Below, one piece after another: positions 44,053 through 54,855 of a DNA stretch of 64,000 nt (positions within the stretch are counted from its first letter, which is position 1; the number at the start of each line of letters is the position of its first letter). A program made the position numbers and the translations under genes. The stretch spans positions 1,829,980 through 1,893,979 of the forward strand of contig NZ_CP024081.1 in NCBI RefSeq assembly GCF_003033885.1, written 5' to 3'. This stretch comes from Pseudomonas rhizophila. GTDB taxonomy: Bacteria > Pseudomonadota > Gammaproteobacteria > Pseudomonadales > Pseudomonadaceae. A model generated the notes under the pieces. That model had not been told where the DNA came from, searched no databases, and was given only the letters and a program-made list of their open reading frames with translations.

Positions 44053-44140
44053 GTGGGAGCGAGCCTGCTCGCGATAGCGGTGGGTCAGTCTCCATTTATC
44101 CAAGCTGAGACACCGCAATCGCGAGCAGGCTCGCTCCCAC
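44053..44140. repeat. REPIN between cysNC and the convergent acyltransferase
   Basis: A facing pair of GTGGGAGCGAGC(C)TGCTCGCGAT elements with an 88-bp span. Confidence 0.8.
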
Positions 44141-44147
44141 AAGGGAT

Positions 44148-45056
44148 TCAATGGCGGTCTGGATACTCCCGATGCATCTGTTCCAGCAACGCATCTTTAT
44201 CCTGCCACAACTGATTGATCCAGCCCTGGAACTCCAGGCGATAGGCGCCGTCCTGGTCGTAGTTCCTGCCGATGAACTGCGGCGGAATCTTCAGTTCCTG
44301 GAAATGCACCACCACTTCGTCAACTTTTCCGCAGAGCAAATCCCAGTACCCCGGTCGGCCGCCGGGATAGTGGATGGTCACGTTGATGATCGACTCCAGC
44401 TGTTCGCCCATGGCATCGAGCACAAACGCAATCCCACCGGCCTTGGGTTTGAGCAGGTAGCGAAACGGTGACTGTTGCTGGGCATGCTTGCCTTCGGTGA
44501 AGCGTGTGCCTTCGACGAAGTTAAAGATACCCACGGGGTTGTTGCGAAATTTCGCGCAGGTCTTGCGGGTGGTTTCCAGGTCCTTGCCTTTCTTTTCCGG
44601 GTACTTCTCCAGGTAAGCCTTGGAGTAGCGCTTCATGAACGGGAACCCCAGGGCCCACCAGGCCAGGCCGATCACCGGTACCCAGATCAGTTCCTGCTTG
44701 AGAAAGAACTTCAATGGGCGAATGCGCCGGTTCAGCACGTACTGCAACACCATGATATCGACCCAACTCTGGTGGTTGCTGGTGATCAGGTACGAGTGCT
44801 GGTAGTCCAGGCCTTCCAGGCCGCTGAGGTGCCAGCGGGTGCGGCGCAGCAGGTTCATCCAGGCCTTGTTGTTGCTGATCCAGGCTTCATGAATGTGGCC
44901 CATCAGCCAGTCGGTGAAACGCTGGGCGGCGGGGAAGGGCAGCAACAGCTTGAAGATGGCCACGATGAACAGCGGGGTGCAGCAGGCGATGGTGTTCAAC
45001 GCCAACAGCAGCGAGGCAATGACGCCGCGCACAGGAGCAGGCAGGAAATCCAGCAT
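44148..45056 (-). CDS. Membrane acyltransferase (YihG/PlsC-like)
   Basis: A 302-residue lysophospholipid acyltransferase-family protein with an N-terminal hydrophobic segment (about 10-45). It has the HX4D catalytic motif as NHQSWVD (near residue 93) and the FVEGTRFT substrate motif. The pattern is that of E. coli YihG, which makes vaccenoyl-type phosphatidic acid species. It follows pta by one base, so it probably shares the transcript. Exact acceptor unknown. Confidence 0.85.
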   Translation of the reverse strand: MLDFLPAPVRGVIASLLLALNTIACCTPLFIVAIFKLLLPFPAAQRFTDWLMGHIHEAWISNNKAWMNLLRRTRWHLSGLEGLDYQHSYLITSNHQSWVDIMVLQYVLNRRIRPLKFFLKQELIWVPVIGLAWWALGFPFMKRYSKAYLEKYPEKKGKDLETTRKTCAKFRNNPVGIFNFVEGTRFTEGKHAQQQSPFRYLLKPKAGGIAFVLDAMGEQLESIINVTIHYPGGRPGYWDLLCGKVDEVVVHFQELKIPPQFIGRNYDQDGAYRLEFQGWINQLWQDKDALLEQMHREYPDRH

Positions 45057-47156
45057 TTAAATATCCATGGGTCGGTTGGCGGCCTGGATCGCGGTCAGGG
45101 CGATGGTGTACACGATGTCGTCGACCTGAGCGCCGCGGGGCAAGTCGTTTACGGGTTTGCGCAGGCCTTGCAGCATTGGCCCGAGGCTGACGCAATCGGC
45201 GCTGCGTTGCACGGCCTTGTGGGTGGTGTTGCCGGTGTTCAGGTCCGGGAAGATGAACACCGTCGCCCGGCCGGCCACCTGGCTATTGGGCGCCAGTTGT
45301 CGGGCCACGGTTTCGTTGGCGGCGGCGTCGTATTGCAGCGGCCCGTCGATCAGCAAGCCGTGTTGCGCCTCGTGGGCCAGCAGGGTGGCTTCGCGGACTT
45401 TCTCCACCTCTTCACCGCTGGCCGACTCGCCGCTGGAATAGCTGAGCATTGCCACCCGTGGCGTGATGCCGAACGCGGCAGCCGAGTCGGCGCTTTGCAG
45501 GGCAATCTCCGCCAGCTCCGCGGCACTGGGATGCGGGTTCATCACGCAGTCGCCATAGACCAGCACTTCTTCGGGGAACAGCATGAAAAACACCGAAGAC
45601 ACCAGCGAGCATCCCGGGGCGGTTTTGATCAGTTGCAAGGCCGGGCGGATGGTGTTGGCGGTAGAGTGGATAACACCGGACACCAGCCCGTCGACCTCAT
45701 CGAGCGCCAGCATCATGGTGCCGATCACCACGGTGTCTTCCAGTTGCTGTTCGGCCATCGGCGCGTTCAGGCTTTTGCTCTTGCGCAGCCGCACCATCGG
45801 TTCGACGTAACGCTCACGAATCGAATCCGGGTCGAGGATCTCCAGCCCCGGCGGCAGTTCGATGCCCTGGGCTCGAGCCACTGCCTCGACGTCCGCCGGT
45901 TTGGCCAGTAGCACGCAGCGAGCGATGCCTCGGGCCTGGCAAATGGCGGCGGCCTGGACTGTCAGCGGTTCACTGCCCTCAGGCAGCACAATGCGTTTGT
46001 CGGCGGCCTGGGCGCGCTGGATCAATTGGTAGCGGAACACGGCCGGCGACAAGCGCATTTCCCGTGGCGTACCGCAACGCTGATGCAGCCATTTGGCATC
46101 CAGGTGGCTGGCGACAAAATCGGTGATGATCTCCGCACGTTCGCGGTCGTCGATCGGAATTTCCTTGTTCAAGCCATTGAGCAGGTTGGCGGTGTCGTAA
46201 GACCCGGTACTGACCGACAGCACCGGAAGCCCCGCCTGTAAGGCGCCTCGACAAAGGTCCATGATGCGCGGGTCGGGCAGGGTGTCGCTGGTCAGCAGCA
46301 GGCCGGCCAACGGTACGCCGTTGAGCGCTGCCAGGCTCACGGCCAGGATGATGTCGTCGCGATCACCCGGGGTCACCACCAGCACGCCGGGCTTGAGCAG
46401 CTCCACGGTGTTGCGCATGGTGCGGGCGCAAATAATGATGTTGCTCATGCGCCGGGTTTCGTAATCGCCGGCATTGAGCACCTGCGCGCCCATCAGGTCG
46501 GCCACGTCACGGGTGCGTGGGGCGTTGAGTTCGGGGCGGAACGGGATGCAACCCAGCAGGCGGAAATCGCCGCTGCGCAACAGTGGCGAGTGCTCCTTGA
46601 GCCGCGCGGAGAAGGCCTCCATGCTTTCCTCGGTATGGACTTTGTTCAGGATCACGCCGAGGACTTTTGGGTCTTTGGGCCCGCCGAACAACTGCGCCTG
46701 CAGCTCGACGCGACCGGAAAGCTCGGTCAGCACTTCGTTCTCCGGCGCCGACACCAGGATGACCTCGGCGTCCAGGCTCTTGGCCAGGTGCAGGTTGACC
46801 CGCGCGGCATAGCTGGCGTTGCGGGTCGGGACCATGCCCTCGACGACCAGCACGTCCTTGCCGATGGCAGCCTGCTGGTAGAGGGTGATGATTTCTTCCA
46901 GCAACTCATCGAGCTGGCCGTCGCCGAGCATGCGTTCGACGTGCGCCAGGCCCAGCGGCTGCGGCGGCTTGAGGCCGTGGGTGCGGGCCACCAGTTCGGT
47001 GGAGCGTTCCGGTCCGGTATCGCCGGGATGGGGCTGGGCGATAGGTTTGAAAAAACCGACTTTCAGCCCGGCCCGTTCGAGTGTGCGCACCAGCCCGAGG
47101 CTGATGGAGGTCAGACCCACACCAAAATCGGTGGGCGCGATAAAAAAAGTTTGCAT
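45057..47156 (-). CDS. pta: Phosphate acetyltransferase
   Basis: A 699-residue long-form Pta, converting acetyl-CoA and phosphate to acetyl phosphate. It has an N-terminal P-loop-like (BioD-type) domain (TDFGVGLTSISLG), a central DRTGG-type domain (about 220-330) and the C-terminal catalytic domain (about 375-690; GTMMLALDEVDGLVSG, YGDCVMNPHPSA). Intact. In many Pseudomonas pta is next to ackA; here the upstream neighbour is a DUF3565 gene and no acetate kinase is visible. Confidence 0.95.
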   Translation of the reverse strand: MQTFFIAPTDFGVGLTSISLGLVRTLERAGLKVGFFKPIAQPHPGDTGPERSTELVARTHGLKPPQPLGLAHVERMLGDGQLDELLEEIITLYQQAAIGKDVLVVEGMVPTRNASYAARVNLHLAKSLDAEVILVSAPENEVLTELSGRVELQAQLFGGPKDPKVLGVILNKVHTEESMEAFSARLKEHSPLLRSGDFRLLGCIPFRPELNAPRTRDVADLMGAQVLNAGDYETRRMSNIIICARTMRNTVELLKPGVLVVTPGDRDDIILAVSLAALNGVPLAGLLLTSDTLPDPRIMDLCRGALQAGLPVLSVSTGSYDTANLLNGLNKEIPIDDRERAEIITDFVASHLDAKWLHQRCGTPREMRLSPAVFRYQLIQRAQAADKRIVLPEGSEPLTVQAAAICQARGIARCVLLAKPADVEAVARAQGIELPPGLEILDPDSIRERYVEPMVRLRKSKSLNAPMAEQQLEDTVVIGTMMLALDEVDGLVSGVIHSTANTIRPALQLIKTAPGCSLVSSVFFMLFPEEVLVYGDCVMNPHPSAAELAEIALQSADSAAAFGITPRVAMLSYSSGESASGEEVEKVREATLLAHEAQHGLLIDGPLQYDAAANETVARQLAPNSQVAGRATVFIFPDLNTGNTTHKAVQRSADCVSLGPMLQGLRKPVNDLPRGAQVDDIVYTIALTAIQAANRPMDI

Positions 47157-47214
47157 GCGGATTCTCTAAAGGTGCATGGCAAAGGCGAGGCTATAACTGC
47201 CGTCTACCGTCAAT

Positions 47215-47523
47215 TCAGGCGCCAAGGTTATCGCTAACCGGGGCCTGTGCGCACCAGCCGCAGTCAAAGGACTGGCCTATTTTTTCAATACGTTGCGCCG
47301 GGTCCAGCACCCAGGCCCGGGACTGCCACGGCGGCAGGTGGCGCAGATGCTGGGTGTGCCCACAGGACAGCTCGGCCACCCAGTGCCCGTCCTCATCCTG
47401 ATGAAAACCGGTGACCGTCGGTCTGTTCGAACAAGCCCGTTTGTCCGGGTTCCGTTCGCTTTCGGGCAAATCCTTGTTTAGACTTGTCCGTTCTTCATTC
47501 TTATGCAAAAGGTCTCGCCCCAT
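47215..47523 (-). CDS. DUF3565 family small protein
   Basis: A small protein with the DUF3565 pattern TGFHQDEDGHWVAELSCGHTQHLRHLPPW, then DCGWCA, so two Cys/His clusters that could bind zinc. Function unknown. The start is uncertain: the ATG at 47521-47523 (102 residues) lies on the divergent slyD ATG (CATG), and a TTG at 47467-47469 would give 84 residues. The conserved region begins after both. It shares its upstream DNA with slyD. Confidence 0.7.
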   Translation of the reverse strand: MGRDLLHKNEERTSLNKDLPESERNPDKRACSNRPTVTGFHQDEDGHWVAELSCGHTQHLRHLPPWQSRAWVLDPAQRIEKIGQSFDCGWCAQAPVSDNLGA

Positions 47524-48007
47524 GCTGATCGCCGCCAATAAGGCTGTCTCCATCGACTATACCCTGACCAACGACGCTGGTGAGGTCATCGACAGCTCTG
47601 CCGGCGGCGCTCCGCTGGTCTACCTGCATGGCGCAGGCAACATCATCCAGGGTCTGGAAAAAGCCTTGGAAGGTAAAACTTCCGGTGACGAGCTGAACGT
47701 TACCGTTGAGCCGGAAGATGCTTATGGCGAATACTCCGCCGAGCTGGTCAGCACCCTGAGCCGCAGCATGTTCGAGGGCGTGGATGAGCTGGAAGTAGGC
47801 ATGCAGTTCCACGCTTCGGCCCCCGATGGCCAGATGCAGATCGTCACCATCCGCGACCTGGAAGGCGATGACGTCACCGTTGACGGCAACCACCCGTTGG
47901 CCGGTCAGCGCTTGAACTTCCAGGTCAAGATCGTCGACATTCGTGATGCCAGCCAGGAAGAAATCGCCCATGGTCACGTCCATGGTGAAGGTGGCCATCA
48001 CCACTGA
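47522..48007 (+). CDS. slyD: FKBP-type peptidyl-prolyl isomerase SlyD
   Basis: A 161-residue cytosolic FKBP: the PPIase domain is split by an inserted IF chaperone flap (about residues 75-125). The C-terminus is His-rich (HGHVHGEGGHHH), a nickel/zinc-binding tail. The ATG at 47522 matches the family start MLIAANKAVSIDYTLT. A terminator follows at 48035. Confidence 0.95.
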   Translation: MLIAANKAVSIDYTLTNDAGEVIDSSAGGAPLVYLHGAGNIIQGLEKALEGKTSGDELNVTVEPEDAYGEYSAELVSTLSRSMFEGVDELEVGMQFHASAPDGQMQIVTIRDLEGDDVTVDGNHPLAGQRLNFQVKIVDIRDASQEEIAHGHVHGEGGHHH

Positions 48008-48034
48008 TTTGTGCGCTACGCTCAAGTGAACTGG

Positions 48035-48058
48035 AAAGGCGCCTTACGGCGCCTTTTT
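48035..48058 (+). terminator. Rho-independent terminator after slyD
   Basis: A 9-bp stem AAAGGCGCC/GGCGCCTTT with a TTAC loop and a T5 tail. Confidence 0.88.
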
Positions 48059-48120
48059 AGTCTGTTGCTGTTAGCATCGTCCATGGCTGTTCGAAAAGAT
48101 CCGCAAACCTGGAGTTCGTC

Positions 48121-48603
48121 ATGAGTGCTTTCCACGACCTTAAACTTAAAGCCCTGGATGGTCAGGAACTTGATCTGGCGCCGTTCAAGGGGCAAGTCGT
48201 GCTGGTGGTCAATGTCGCCTCCAAATGTGGCCTGACACCTCAGTACGCTGCGTTGGAAAACCTCTATCAGCAATACAAGGCCAAGGGGTTCTGTGTGCTG
48301 GGCCTGCCTTGCAACCAGTTCGCCGGACAAGAGCCGGGGACGGAACAGGAAATCCAGGATTTCTGCAGCCTCAATTATGGTGTGACGTTCCCGTTGTCCA
48401 GCAAACTGGAAGTGAACGGGCACGACCGTCATCAGTTGTACCGTCTGCTGGCAGGCGAGGGGGCCGAGTTTCCGGGGGACATCACCTGGAACTTCGAGAA
48501 GTTCCTGCTGGGCAAGGACGGTCGGGTGCTGGCGCGTTTCTCACCGCGCACGGCGCCGGATGATCCGGCCGTGATCCAGGCTATCGAAAAAGCCTTGAGC
48601 TGA
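48121..48603 (+). CDS. Glutathione peroxidase
   Basis: A 160-residue thioredoxin-fold peroxidase. The active-site Cys36 (in place of Sec) is in NVASKCGLTP, the Gln site in LPCNQFAGQEPG and the Trp site in WNFEKFL. As a Cys-type enzyme it may use thioredoxin rather than glutathione. It follows slyD, as in P. aeruginosa. Confidence 0.93.
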   Translation: MSAFHDLKLKALDGQELDLAPFKGQVVLVVNVASKCGLTPQYAALENLYQQYKAKGFCVLGLPCNQFAGQEPGTEQEIQDFCSLNYGVTFPLSSKLEVNGHDRHQLYRLLAGEGAEFPGDITWNFEKFLLGKDGRVLARFSPRTAPDDPAVIQAIEKALS

Positions 48604-48762
48604 ACCTCTGGAGCAACCATCACCCTGTTGTGTGCGGGCACACTCCTCTCGGCTTCCTTTTGATCCACAATCATTCAAATCAATAGTGCTACCCATTGCT
48701 TTCCACGGTCCATATTATCGCTGTCATATTCGACCTGCGACCCTGTTTCCGTGGAGTGTCCC

Positions 48763-49866
48763 ATGCCTGTAAAAGCCTTGTTCAAACCCTTCCATCTCGG
48801 TGCGCTGGAGCTGCCGACCCGGGTCGTGATGGCGCCGATGACTCGCTCCTTTTCCCCAGGCGGCGTGCCGAACGCCAAGGTCGTGGAATATTACCGCCGT
48901 CGCGCGGCGGCCGGCGTCGGTCTGATCATTACCGAAGGCACGACCGTCGGGCATAAGGCCTCCAACGGTTATCCGAACGTGCCGCATTTTTACGGCGAGG
49001 CCGCGCTGGCCGGCTGGAAACAAGTGGTTGATGCCGTGCATGCCGAAGGCGGCAAGATCGTTCCGCAGCTCTGGCACGTAGGTAACGTGCGGCGCTTGGG
49101 GACCGAGCCGGACGCGAGCGTGCCGGGCTATGGTCCTTCGGAAAAACTCAAGGACGGCCAGGTCGTGGTTCACGGCATGACCCAGGCGGATATCGACGAA
49201 GTCATCGCAGCGTTCGCCCAGGCGGCGAAAGACGCCCAGAGCATCGGCATGGACGGCGTGGAGATCCACGGCGCCCATGGTTACCTGGTGGACCAGTTCT
49301 TCTGGGAGGGCAGCAACCAGCGCACCGACGGTTATGGTGGAAGTCTGGCCAACCGATCGCGCTTCGCCATCGAACTGATCCGCGCCGTGCGTGCTGCGGT
49401 AGGTGAAGGGTTCCCGATCATCTTCCGTTTCTCCCAATGGAAGCAGCAGGACTACACCGCGCGCCTGGTGCAAACGCCAGAGGCCTTGGGCGAATTCCTC
49501 AAGCCTTTGGCAGAGGCCGGTGTGGATATTTTCCATTGCTCGACACGTCGCTTCTGGGAGCCTGAATTCGAAGGCTCCGAGCTGAATCTGGCGGGCTGGA
49601 CCCGCAAGCTGACCGGCAAGCCAACCATCACCGTCGGCAGCGTTGGCCTGGATGGCGAGTTCCTGCAGTTTATGGTCAACACCGACAAAGTCGCGCAGCC
49701 GGCCAGCCTGGAGAAACTGCTGGAGCGCCTGAACAATGATGAGTTCGACCTGGTGGCGGTGGGGCGAGCCCTGCTGGTAGACCCGGATTGGGCGCAAAAA
49801 GTGCGTGAAGGCCGGGAGCAGGAGATCTTGCCGTTCAGCCGTGAGGCGTTGATGACACTGGTTTAA
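48763..49866 (+). CDS. Old yellow enzyme-family alkene reductase
   Basis: A 367-residue FMN-dependent TIM-barrel enzyme that reduces activated C=C bonds with NAD(P)H. FMN-binding motifs are APMTRSFSPGGVPNA near the N-terminus, LWHVG and RTDGYGGSLANRSRF. The paired catalytic residues are the two histidines in EIHGAHGYLVDQFF, where many OYEs have His-Asn. The ATG at 48763 was chosen. Substrate unknown; a role in detoxifying enones or electrophiles is likely. Confidence 0.9.
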   Translation: MPVKALFKPFHLGALELPTRVVMAPMTRSFSPGGVPNAKVVEYYRRRAAAGVGLIITEGTTVGHKASNGYPNVPHFYGEAALAGWKQVVDAVHAEGGKIVPQLWHVGNVRRLGTEPDASVPGYGPSEKLKDGQVVVHGMTQADIDEVIAAFAQAAKDAQSIGMDGVEIHGAHGYLVDQFFWEGSNQRTDGYGGSLANRSRFAIELIRAVRAAVGEGFPIIFRFSQWKQQDYTARLVQTPEALGEFLKPLAEAGVDIFHCSTRRFWEPEFEGSELNLAGWTRKLTGKPTITVGSVGLDGEFLQFMVNTDKVAQPASLEKLLERLNNDEFDLVAVGRALLVDPDWAQKVREGREQEILPFSREALMTLV

Positions 49867-49878
49867 GCGGCGCCTGCC

Positions 49879-49973
49879 ATCGCGAGCAGGCTCGCTCCCA
49901 CACCGGATTTGGGTTGTTCACCGAACGTGTGATCAACACAACACCCTGTGGGAGCGAGCCTGCTCGCGATGGC
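49879..49973. repeat. REP pair between OYE reductase and the glycosyltransferase
   Basis: A reverse element (49879-49901) and a forward one (49948-49973) of the GTGGGAGCGAGC family, in the gap between convergent genes. Confidence 0.78.
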
Positions 49974-49995
49974 GGCCCCAGCATCACTGAAAAAA

Positions 49996-51171
49996 TCAGC
50001 GCACCGTCGGCGCAGCTGGCATCACCTGTTCACCGACACAAACCCCGCGCAACTGCGTCTCGAACTGCTCGATCACCGATGGCCAGCCCTGGCGACTGGC
50101 ATGCTGGCGCGCATTGAGCCGCACACAACGCAAGGTTTCACGCTCCTCCAGCAGCCACCGGGCCGCGTCGCAGAACGCCTCTTCATCCCCCGGCATGGCC
50201 AGCACGCCGTTGTGACCGTGACGGATGTGTTGCGCCGCCGCGGCCTGATCATAGGCCACCACACCCAGCCCGGACGCCAGCGCCTCCAGCACGACATTGC
50301 CGAAGGTTTCGGTCAGGCTCGGAAAGACGAATACATCCCCGGACGCATAGTGGCAGGCCAGCGATTCGCCACGCTGGGCCCCACAAAAGATCGCGTCGGG
50401 CAGTTCCTGTTGCAGCGCGGCCCGTTGTGGACCGTCGCCTACTACCACCAGTTTCAGCCGCCGCTCCGGGAAAGCGCTGCACAGTGTGTTGAAACTACGT
50501 TTGAGCAGACCCAGGTTCTTCTCCGACGCCAGACGCCCGACGTGGATCAGCGCAATATCGTCATCGCCCAAGCCCCAGGCCTCACGCAGGGTTGTCGAGC
50601 GTTTGATCGGATGGAACAGTTGGCTGTCCACACCGCGGGACAACAGCGCCACACGCTCGAAATGCCGGCGTTCCAGCTCCATGCGCTGGCTGAGGCTCGG
50701 CACCAGGGTCAGGCTGGAGCTGTTGTGGAACCAGCGCAGGTAATGGGTGAGGGCCCGACTCAACAACCCGAGGCCATACTGCTGGGTGTATTGCTGGAAA
50801 TTGGTGTGGAAGCCACTGACTACCGAGATGCCCAGGCGCCGGGCCGCCCGCAATGCCGATAAACCCAGCGGCCCTTCCGTGGCGATATACAGCACGTCCG
50901 GGCGATGACGTTTCCAGCGCCGCAGCAGCTTGTGCATCGAAGCCTGGCCCCACTGCAAGCCCGGATACCCCGGTAGCGGCCAGCCTCGGCACAGCAACAA
51001 CTGCTCGTCGCTGGCCTGGCGTTGGTCGCCAGCCTGACGGGGCCGTATCAATTCCACCTGATGCCCGCGAGCGCGCAAGCCGTCGCACAGGCGGCCCAGG
51101 GTATTGGCCACGCCATTGATTTCCGGCGGGAAGGTTTCGGTGATGAGGGTGATATGCAGGTGTGTGCTCAT
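49996..51171 (-). CDS. Glycosyltransferase family 4 protein
   Basis: A 391-residue GT-B fold glycosyltransferase. The N-terminal acceptor domain starts HITLITETFPPEINGVANTL; the C-terminal donor domain has HVGRLASEKNLGLLKRSF near residue 215 and FPSLTETFGNVVLEALASGLGVV near 300, the EX7E motif. The pattern resembles MgtA/alpha-mannosyltransferase-type and glycolipid-forming Agt enzymes. Donor and acceptor are unknown. The ATG at 51169-51171 was chosen. Confidence 0.85.
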   Translation of the reverse strand: MSTHLHITLITETFPPEINGVANTLGRLCDGLRARGHQVELIRPRQAGDQRQASDEQLLLCRGWPLPGYPGLQWGQASMHKLLRRWKRHRPDVLYIATEGPLGLSALRAARRLGISVVSGFHTNFQQYTQQYGLGLLSRALTHYLRWFHNSSSLTLVPSLSQRMELERRHFERVALLSRGVDSQLFHPIKRSTTLREAWGLGDDDIALIHVGRLASEKNLGLLKRSFNTLCSAFPERRLKLVVVGDGPQRAALQQELPDAIFCGAQRGESLACHYASGDVFVFPSLTETFGNVVLEALASGLGVVAYDQAAAAQHIRHGHNGVLAMPGDEEAFCDAARWLLEERETLRCVRLNARQHASRQGWPSVIEQFETQLRGVCVGEQVMPAAPTVR

Positions 51172-51234
51172 GACCCCAGTGTCGACCGGGGCCATTTCGC
51201 CATTGTGACGCTTGAATGATGGATTTGTGACCGG

Positions 51235-51990
51235 TCAGCCCTGGCGGGCCAACGCGGTCTCGGCGCCTTGCTCGCGCACCCAGAACAAGGTCGCGCCGGC
51301 CACCGCTGCCGGCATCATCAGGATGTTGACCACCGGGATCAGCAGCACCAGGTACACGCTGCCGCCAAAACCCAGGCTCTGCCAGCGTTTTTCCCGCAGC
51401 CAGGCGAGCATTTCGTTCCAGCCCAGCTTGTGGTTGTCCGCCGGGTAGTCGATGTACTGGATCGCCATCATCCACACCCCGAACAGCAGCCATAACGGCG
51501 CCGCGACGATATTGATCACCGGAATGAAGGACAGCACCAGCAGGCCCAGGGCGCGGGGCAGGAAGTAGCCGAGCTTGCGTGCCTCCCGGGCCAAGGTGCG
51601 AGGGATCATGGCGATCAACTCGCCCCAGCTGAAGGCCGGGAAGTCGTCGGTGCCACGGATCACCACTTCGACTTTCTCCGCGAGAAAACCGTTGAACGGC
51701 GCGGCGATGACATTGGCGAGCATGGTGAAGGTGAAAAACACCATCAGCACCACAAGCACCACGAACAGCGGCCACAGGACATAGTTGAGAAAGCTCAGCC
51801 AATCCGGTAACGACGGCATCAGCGTGTCGACCCATAGGCTGAACTGATGGCCGGCCAGGTAGATCAATCCGACGAACAGCACCAGGTTGATCACCAATGG
51901 CAACAGCACAAACAAGCGCAGACCCGGGCTTAAGACCAGTTTGAGTCCTTCTCGCAAATATTGCGGGCCGGACAGGACGGGGGCGGGCAT
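51235..51990 (-). CDS. cysZ: Sulfate transporter CysZ
   Basis: A 251-residue EI24-family membrane protein with four or so hydrophobic segments ([55 protein letters not shown], then a C-terminal pair). CysZ imports sulfate for assimilation. The ATG at 51988-51990 follows GGAG-like bases. It is divergent from trxB. Confidence 0.92.
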   Translation of the reverse strand: MPAPVLSGPQYLREGLKLVLSPGLRLFVLLPLVINLVLFVGLIYLAGHQFSLWVDTLMPSLPDWLSFLNYVLWPLFVVLVVLMVFFTFTMLANVIAAPFNGFLAEKVEVVIRGTDDFPAFSWGELIAMIPRTLAREARKLGYFLPRALGLLVLSFIPVINIVAAPLWLLFGVWMMAIQYIDYPADNHKLGWNEMLAWLREKRWQSLGFGGSVYLVLLIPVVNILMMPAAVAGATLFWVREQGAETALARQG

Positions 51991-53253
<1,263 letters not shown>

Positions 53254-53265
53254 TTCAACAGGTAC

Positions 53266-53293
53266 AAAAAAACCGGCTTCGGCCGGTTTTTTT
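53266..53293 (+). terminator. Rho-independent terminator after trxB
   Basis: AACCGGC/GCCGGTT stem extended by A/T pairs, with a TTCG loop and a T7 tail. Confidence 0.92.
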
Positions 53294-53350
53294 ATGCGCG
53301 GGATTTTTCTGTTCAGTGGACAAGATGTTTTGTTCACCACAACCCCCCCT

Positions 53351-53437
53351 GTGGGAGCGAGCCTGCTCGCGATGGCGCCGGGTCAGCTTGCATCAGTGTT
53401 GGATGTGCCACCGAATCGCGAGCAGGCTCGCTCCCAC
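53351..53437. repeat. REPIN between trxB and the convergent aminotransferase
   Basis: A facing pair of GTGGGAGCGAGC elements, 87 bp. Confidence 0.8.
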
Positions 53438-53468
53438 AGTTTTTTGTGTGGTCAGGGGAATCTGTATT

Positions 53469-54719
53469 TCAAGACAGCTTCGCCAAGCACGTCTCCAGAA
53501 TATCCAACCCTTCCTCCAACACCGCCGCCTCGGTCGTCAACGGCGCCAGCAGCCGAATGATGTGCCGCGATTTACCGCTGGGCATCAGCAACAAACCAGA
53601 CTCCCGCGCCAAGGCCAGCAATTGTGTCAATTGTGCCGAAGCCGGGCTGCCGTCGGCATGGGCCAGTTCGATGCCGCGCATTGCCCCGACGCCAGTCAGG
53701 CGGCCCAGGTAAGGGGACAGCCCGCGACTGCGCCATGACGCGTAGCGGCTGACTATCGCCTCTTCCTGTTGCGTGCCCCAGGCTTGCAGGTTTGCGTCGG
53801 TCATTTCCTCCAGGGTTGCCAATGCGGCGGCGCAGGCGATGGGATTGCCTGAGTAAGTGCCGCCCAAGCCACCTTTGGGCAGATTGTCCAGCAGCGCCTT
53901 GCGCCCCACCACGGCGCCCAGGGGGACGCCGCCGGCAATGCTTTTACCCAGCAGGATCAGGTCCGGCTCGATGCCCAGTCGCGAGAACGCAAAGCGCTGG
54001 CCGGTGCGACCGAAGCCGGACTGGATTTCATCGATGATCAGCACGATGCCTTTCTCGTTGCAGAACTGTCGGAGGGCCTGGGCAAAGGCAATATCCATCG
54101 GCAGGAAACCGGCTTCGCCCTGCACAGGTTCGACGATGAAACACGCCACGTCATTCACGTCGATTTCGACGCTGAACAACCGCTCCATGGCCTTCAACGC
54201 TTCTTCGCAGGTGACGCCGTTGTCCTTGCTGGGGTAGGGCAGGTGATAGACCGGTCCGGGCAGTACGCCGACTTTCTGTTTGTAGGGCGCGACCTTGCCG
54301 TTGAGATTGAGAGTGGCCAGGGTTCTGCCGTGGAAGCCGCCATCAAAGGCGATGACGGCCGTGCGCCCCGTGGCGCCGCGCACGATCTTCAAGGCGTTTT
54401 CCGCGGCTTCGGCGCCGCTGTTGGTGAGCATGCCGCTGACCGGGTAATCCACCGGGATAAATGCTGCCAGACGCTCCATCAATTCGATGTAGGGTGCGTG
54501 CGGGGCGGCGTTGAAGGCGTAGTGCGTCAGCCGGGTTGCCTGTTCGCGGATGGCTTCGACGACACGGGGATGGCAGTGGCCAAGGTTCAACACGCCGATG
54601 CCGCCCACGAAATCGATGTAGCGTTTGCCGTCGGTGTCCCAGACCTCGGCATTTTTGCCGTGGCTGAGGCTGACAGGGTGCACGGTGGAAATCGATTGGC
54701 TGATGGTTTCACTGCTCAT
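53469..54719 (-). CDS. Class-III aminotransferase (2-aminoadipate/4-aminobutyrate type)
   Basis: A 416-residue PLP enzyme with GVLNLGHCHPRVVEAIREQ near residue 45, NSGAEAAENALKIV, FIVEPVQGEAGF, IIDEIQSGFGRTG, and the Schiff-base Lys259 in LLGKSIAGGVPLG. The pattern fits GABA aminotransferase-like enzymes; a P. putida relative works on 2-aminoadipate in lysine breakdown. Substrate is not certain. It is convergent with trxB and separated from it by a terminator and a REPIN. Confidence 0.85.
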   Translation of the reverse strand: MSSETISQSISTVHPVSLSHGKNAEVWDTDGKRYIDFVGGIGVLNLGHCHPRVVEAIREQATRLTHYAFNAAPHAPYIELMERLAAFIPVDYPVSGMLTNSGAEAAENALKIVRGATGRTAVIAFDGGFHGRTLATLNLNGKVAPYKQKVGVLPGPVYHLPYPSKDNGVTCEEALKAMERLFSVEIDVNDVACFIVEPVQGEAGFLPMDIAFAQALRQFCNEKGIVLIIDEIQSGFGRTGQRFAFSRLGIEPDLILLGKSIAGGVPLGAVVGRKALLDNLPKGGLGGTYSGNPIACAAALATLEEMTDANLQAWGTQQEEAIVSRYASWRSRGLSPYLGRLTGVGAMRGIELAHADGSPASAQLTQLLALARESGLLLMPSGKSRHIIRLLAPLTTEAAVLEEGLDILETCLAKLS

Positions 54720-54855
54720 GGATGACGGCTCGGAGGAAGGAAAGATTCCCTTTATCTAAGCCGCGAGCAGAGGTGGCCGGCAAACGAAATAAAGTTGCCG
54801 GGTCAATCTTAAAAGTCGGGATGTGAGATCAGTGAGTCTGGCGAGAACTGTTTCT

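Noticed and set aside
44475..45911. A 478-codon plus-strand frame
   Set aside because: Antisense to the acyltransferase and pta, which are both intact.
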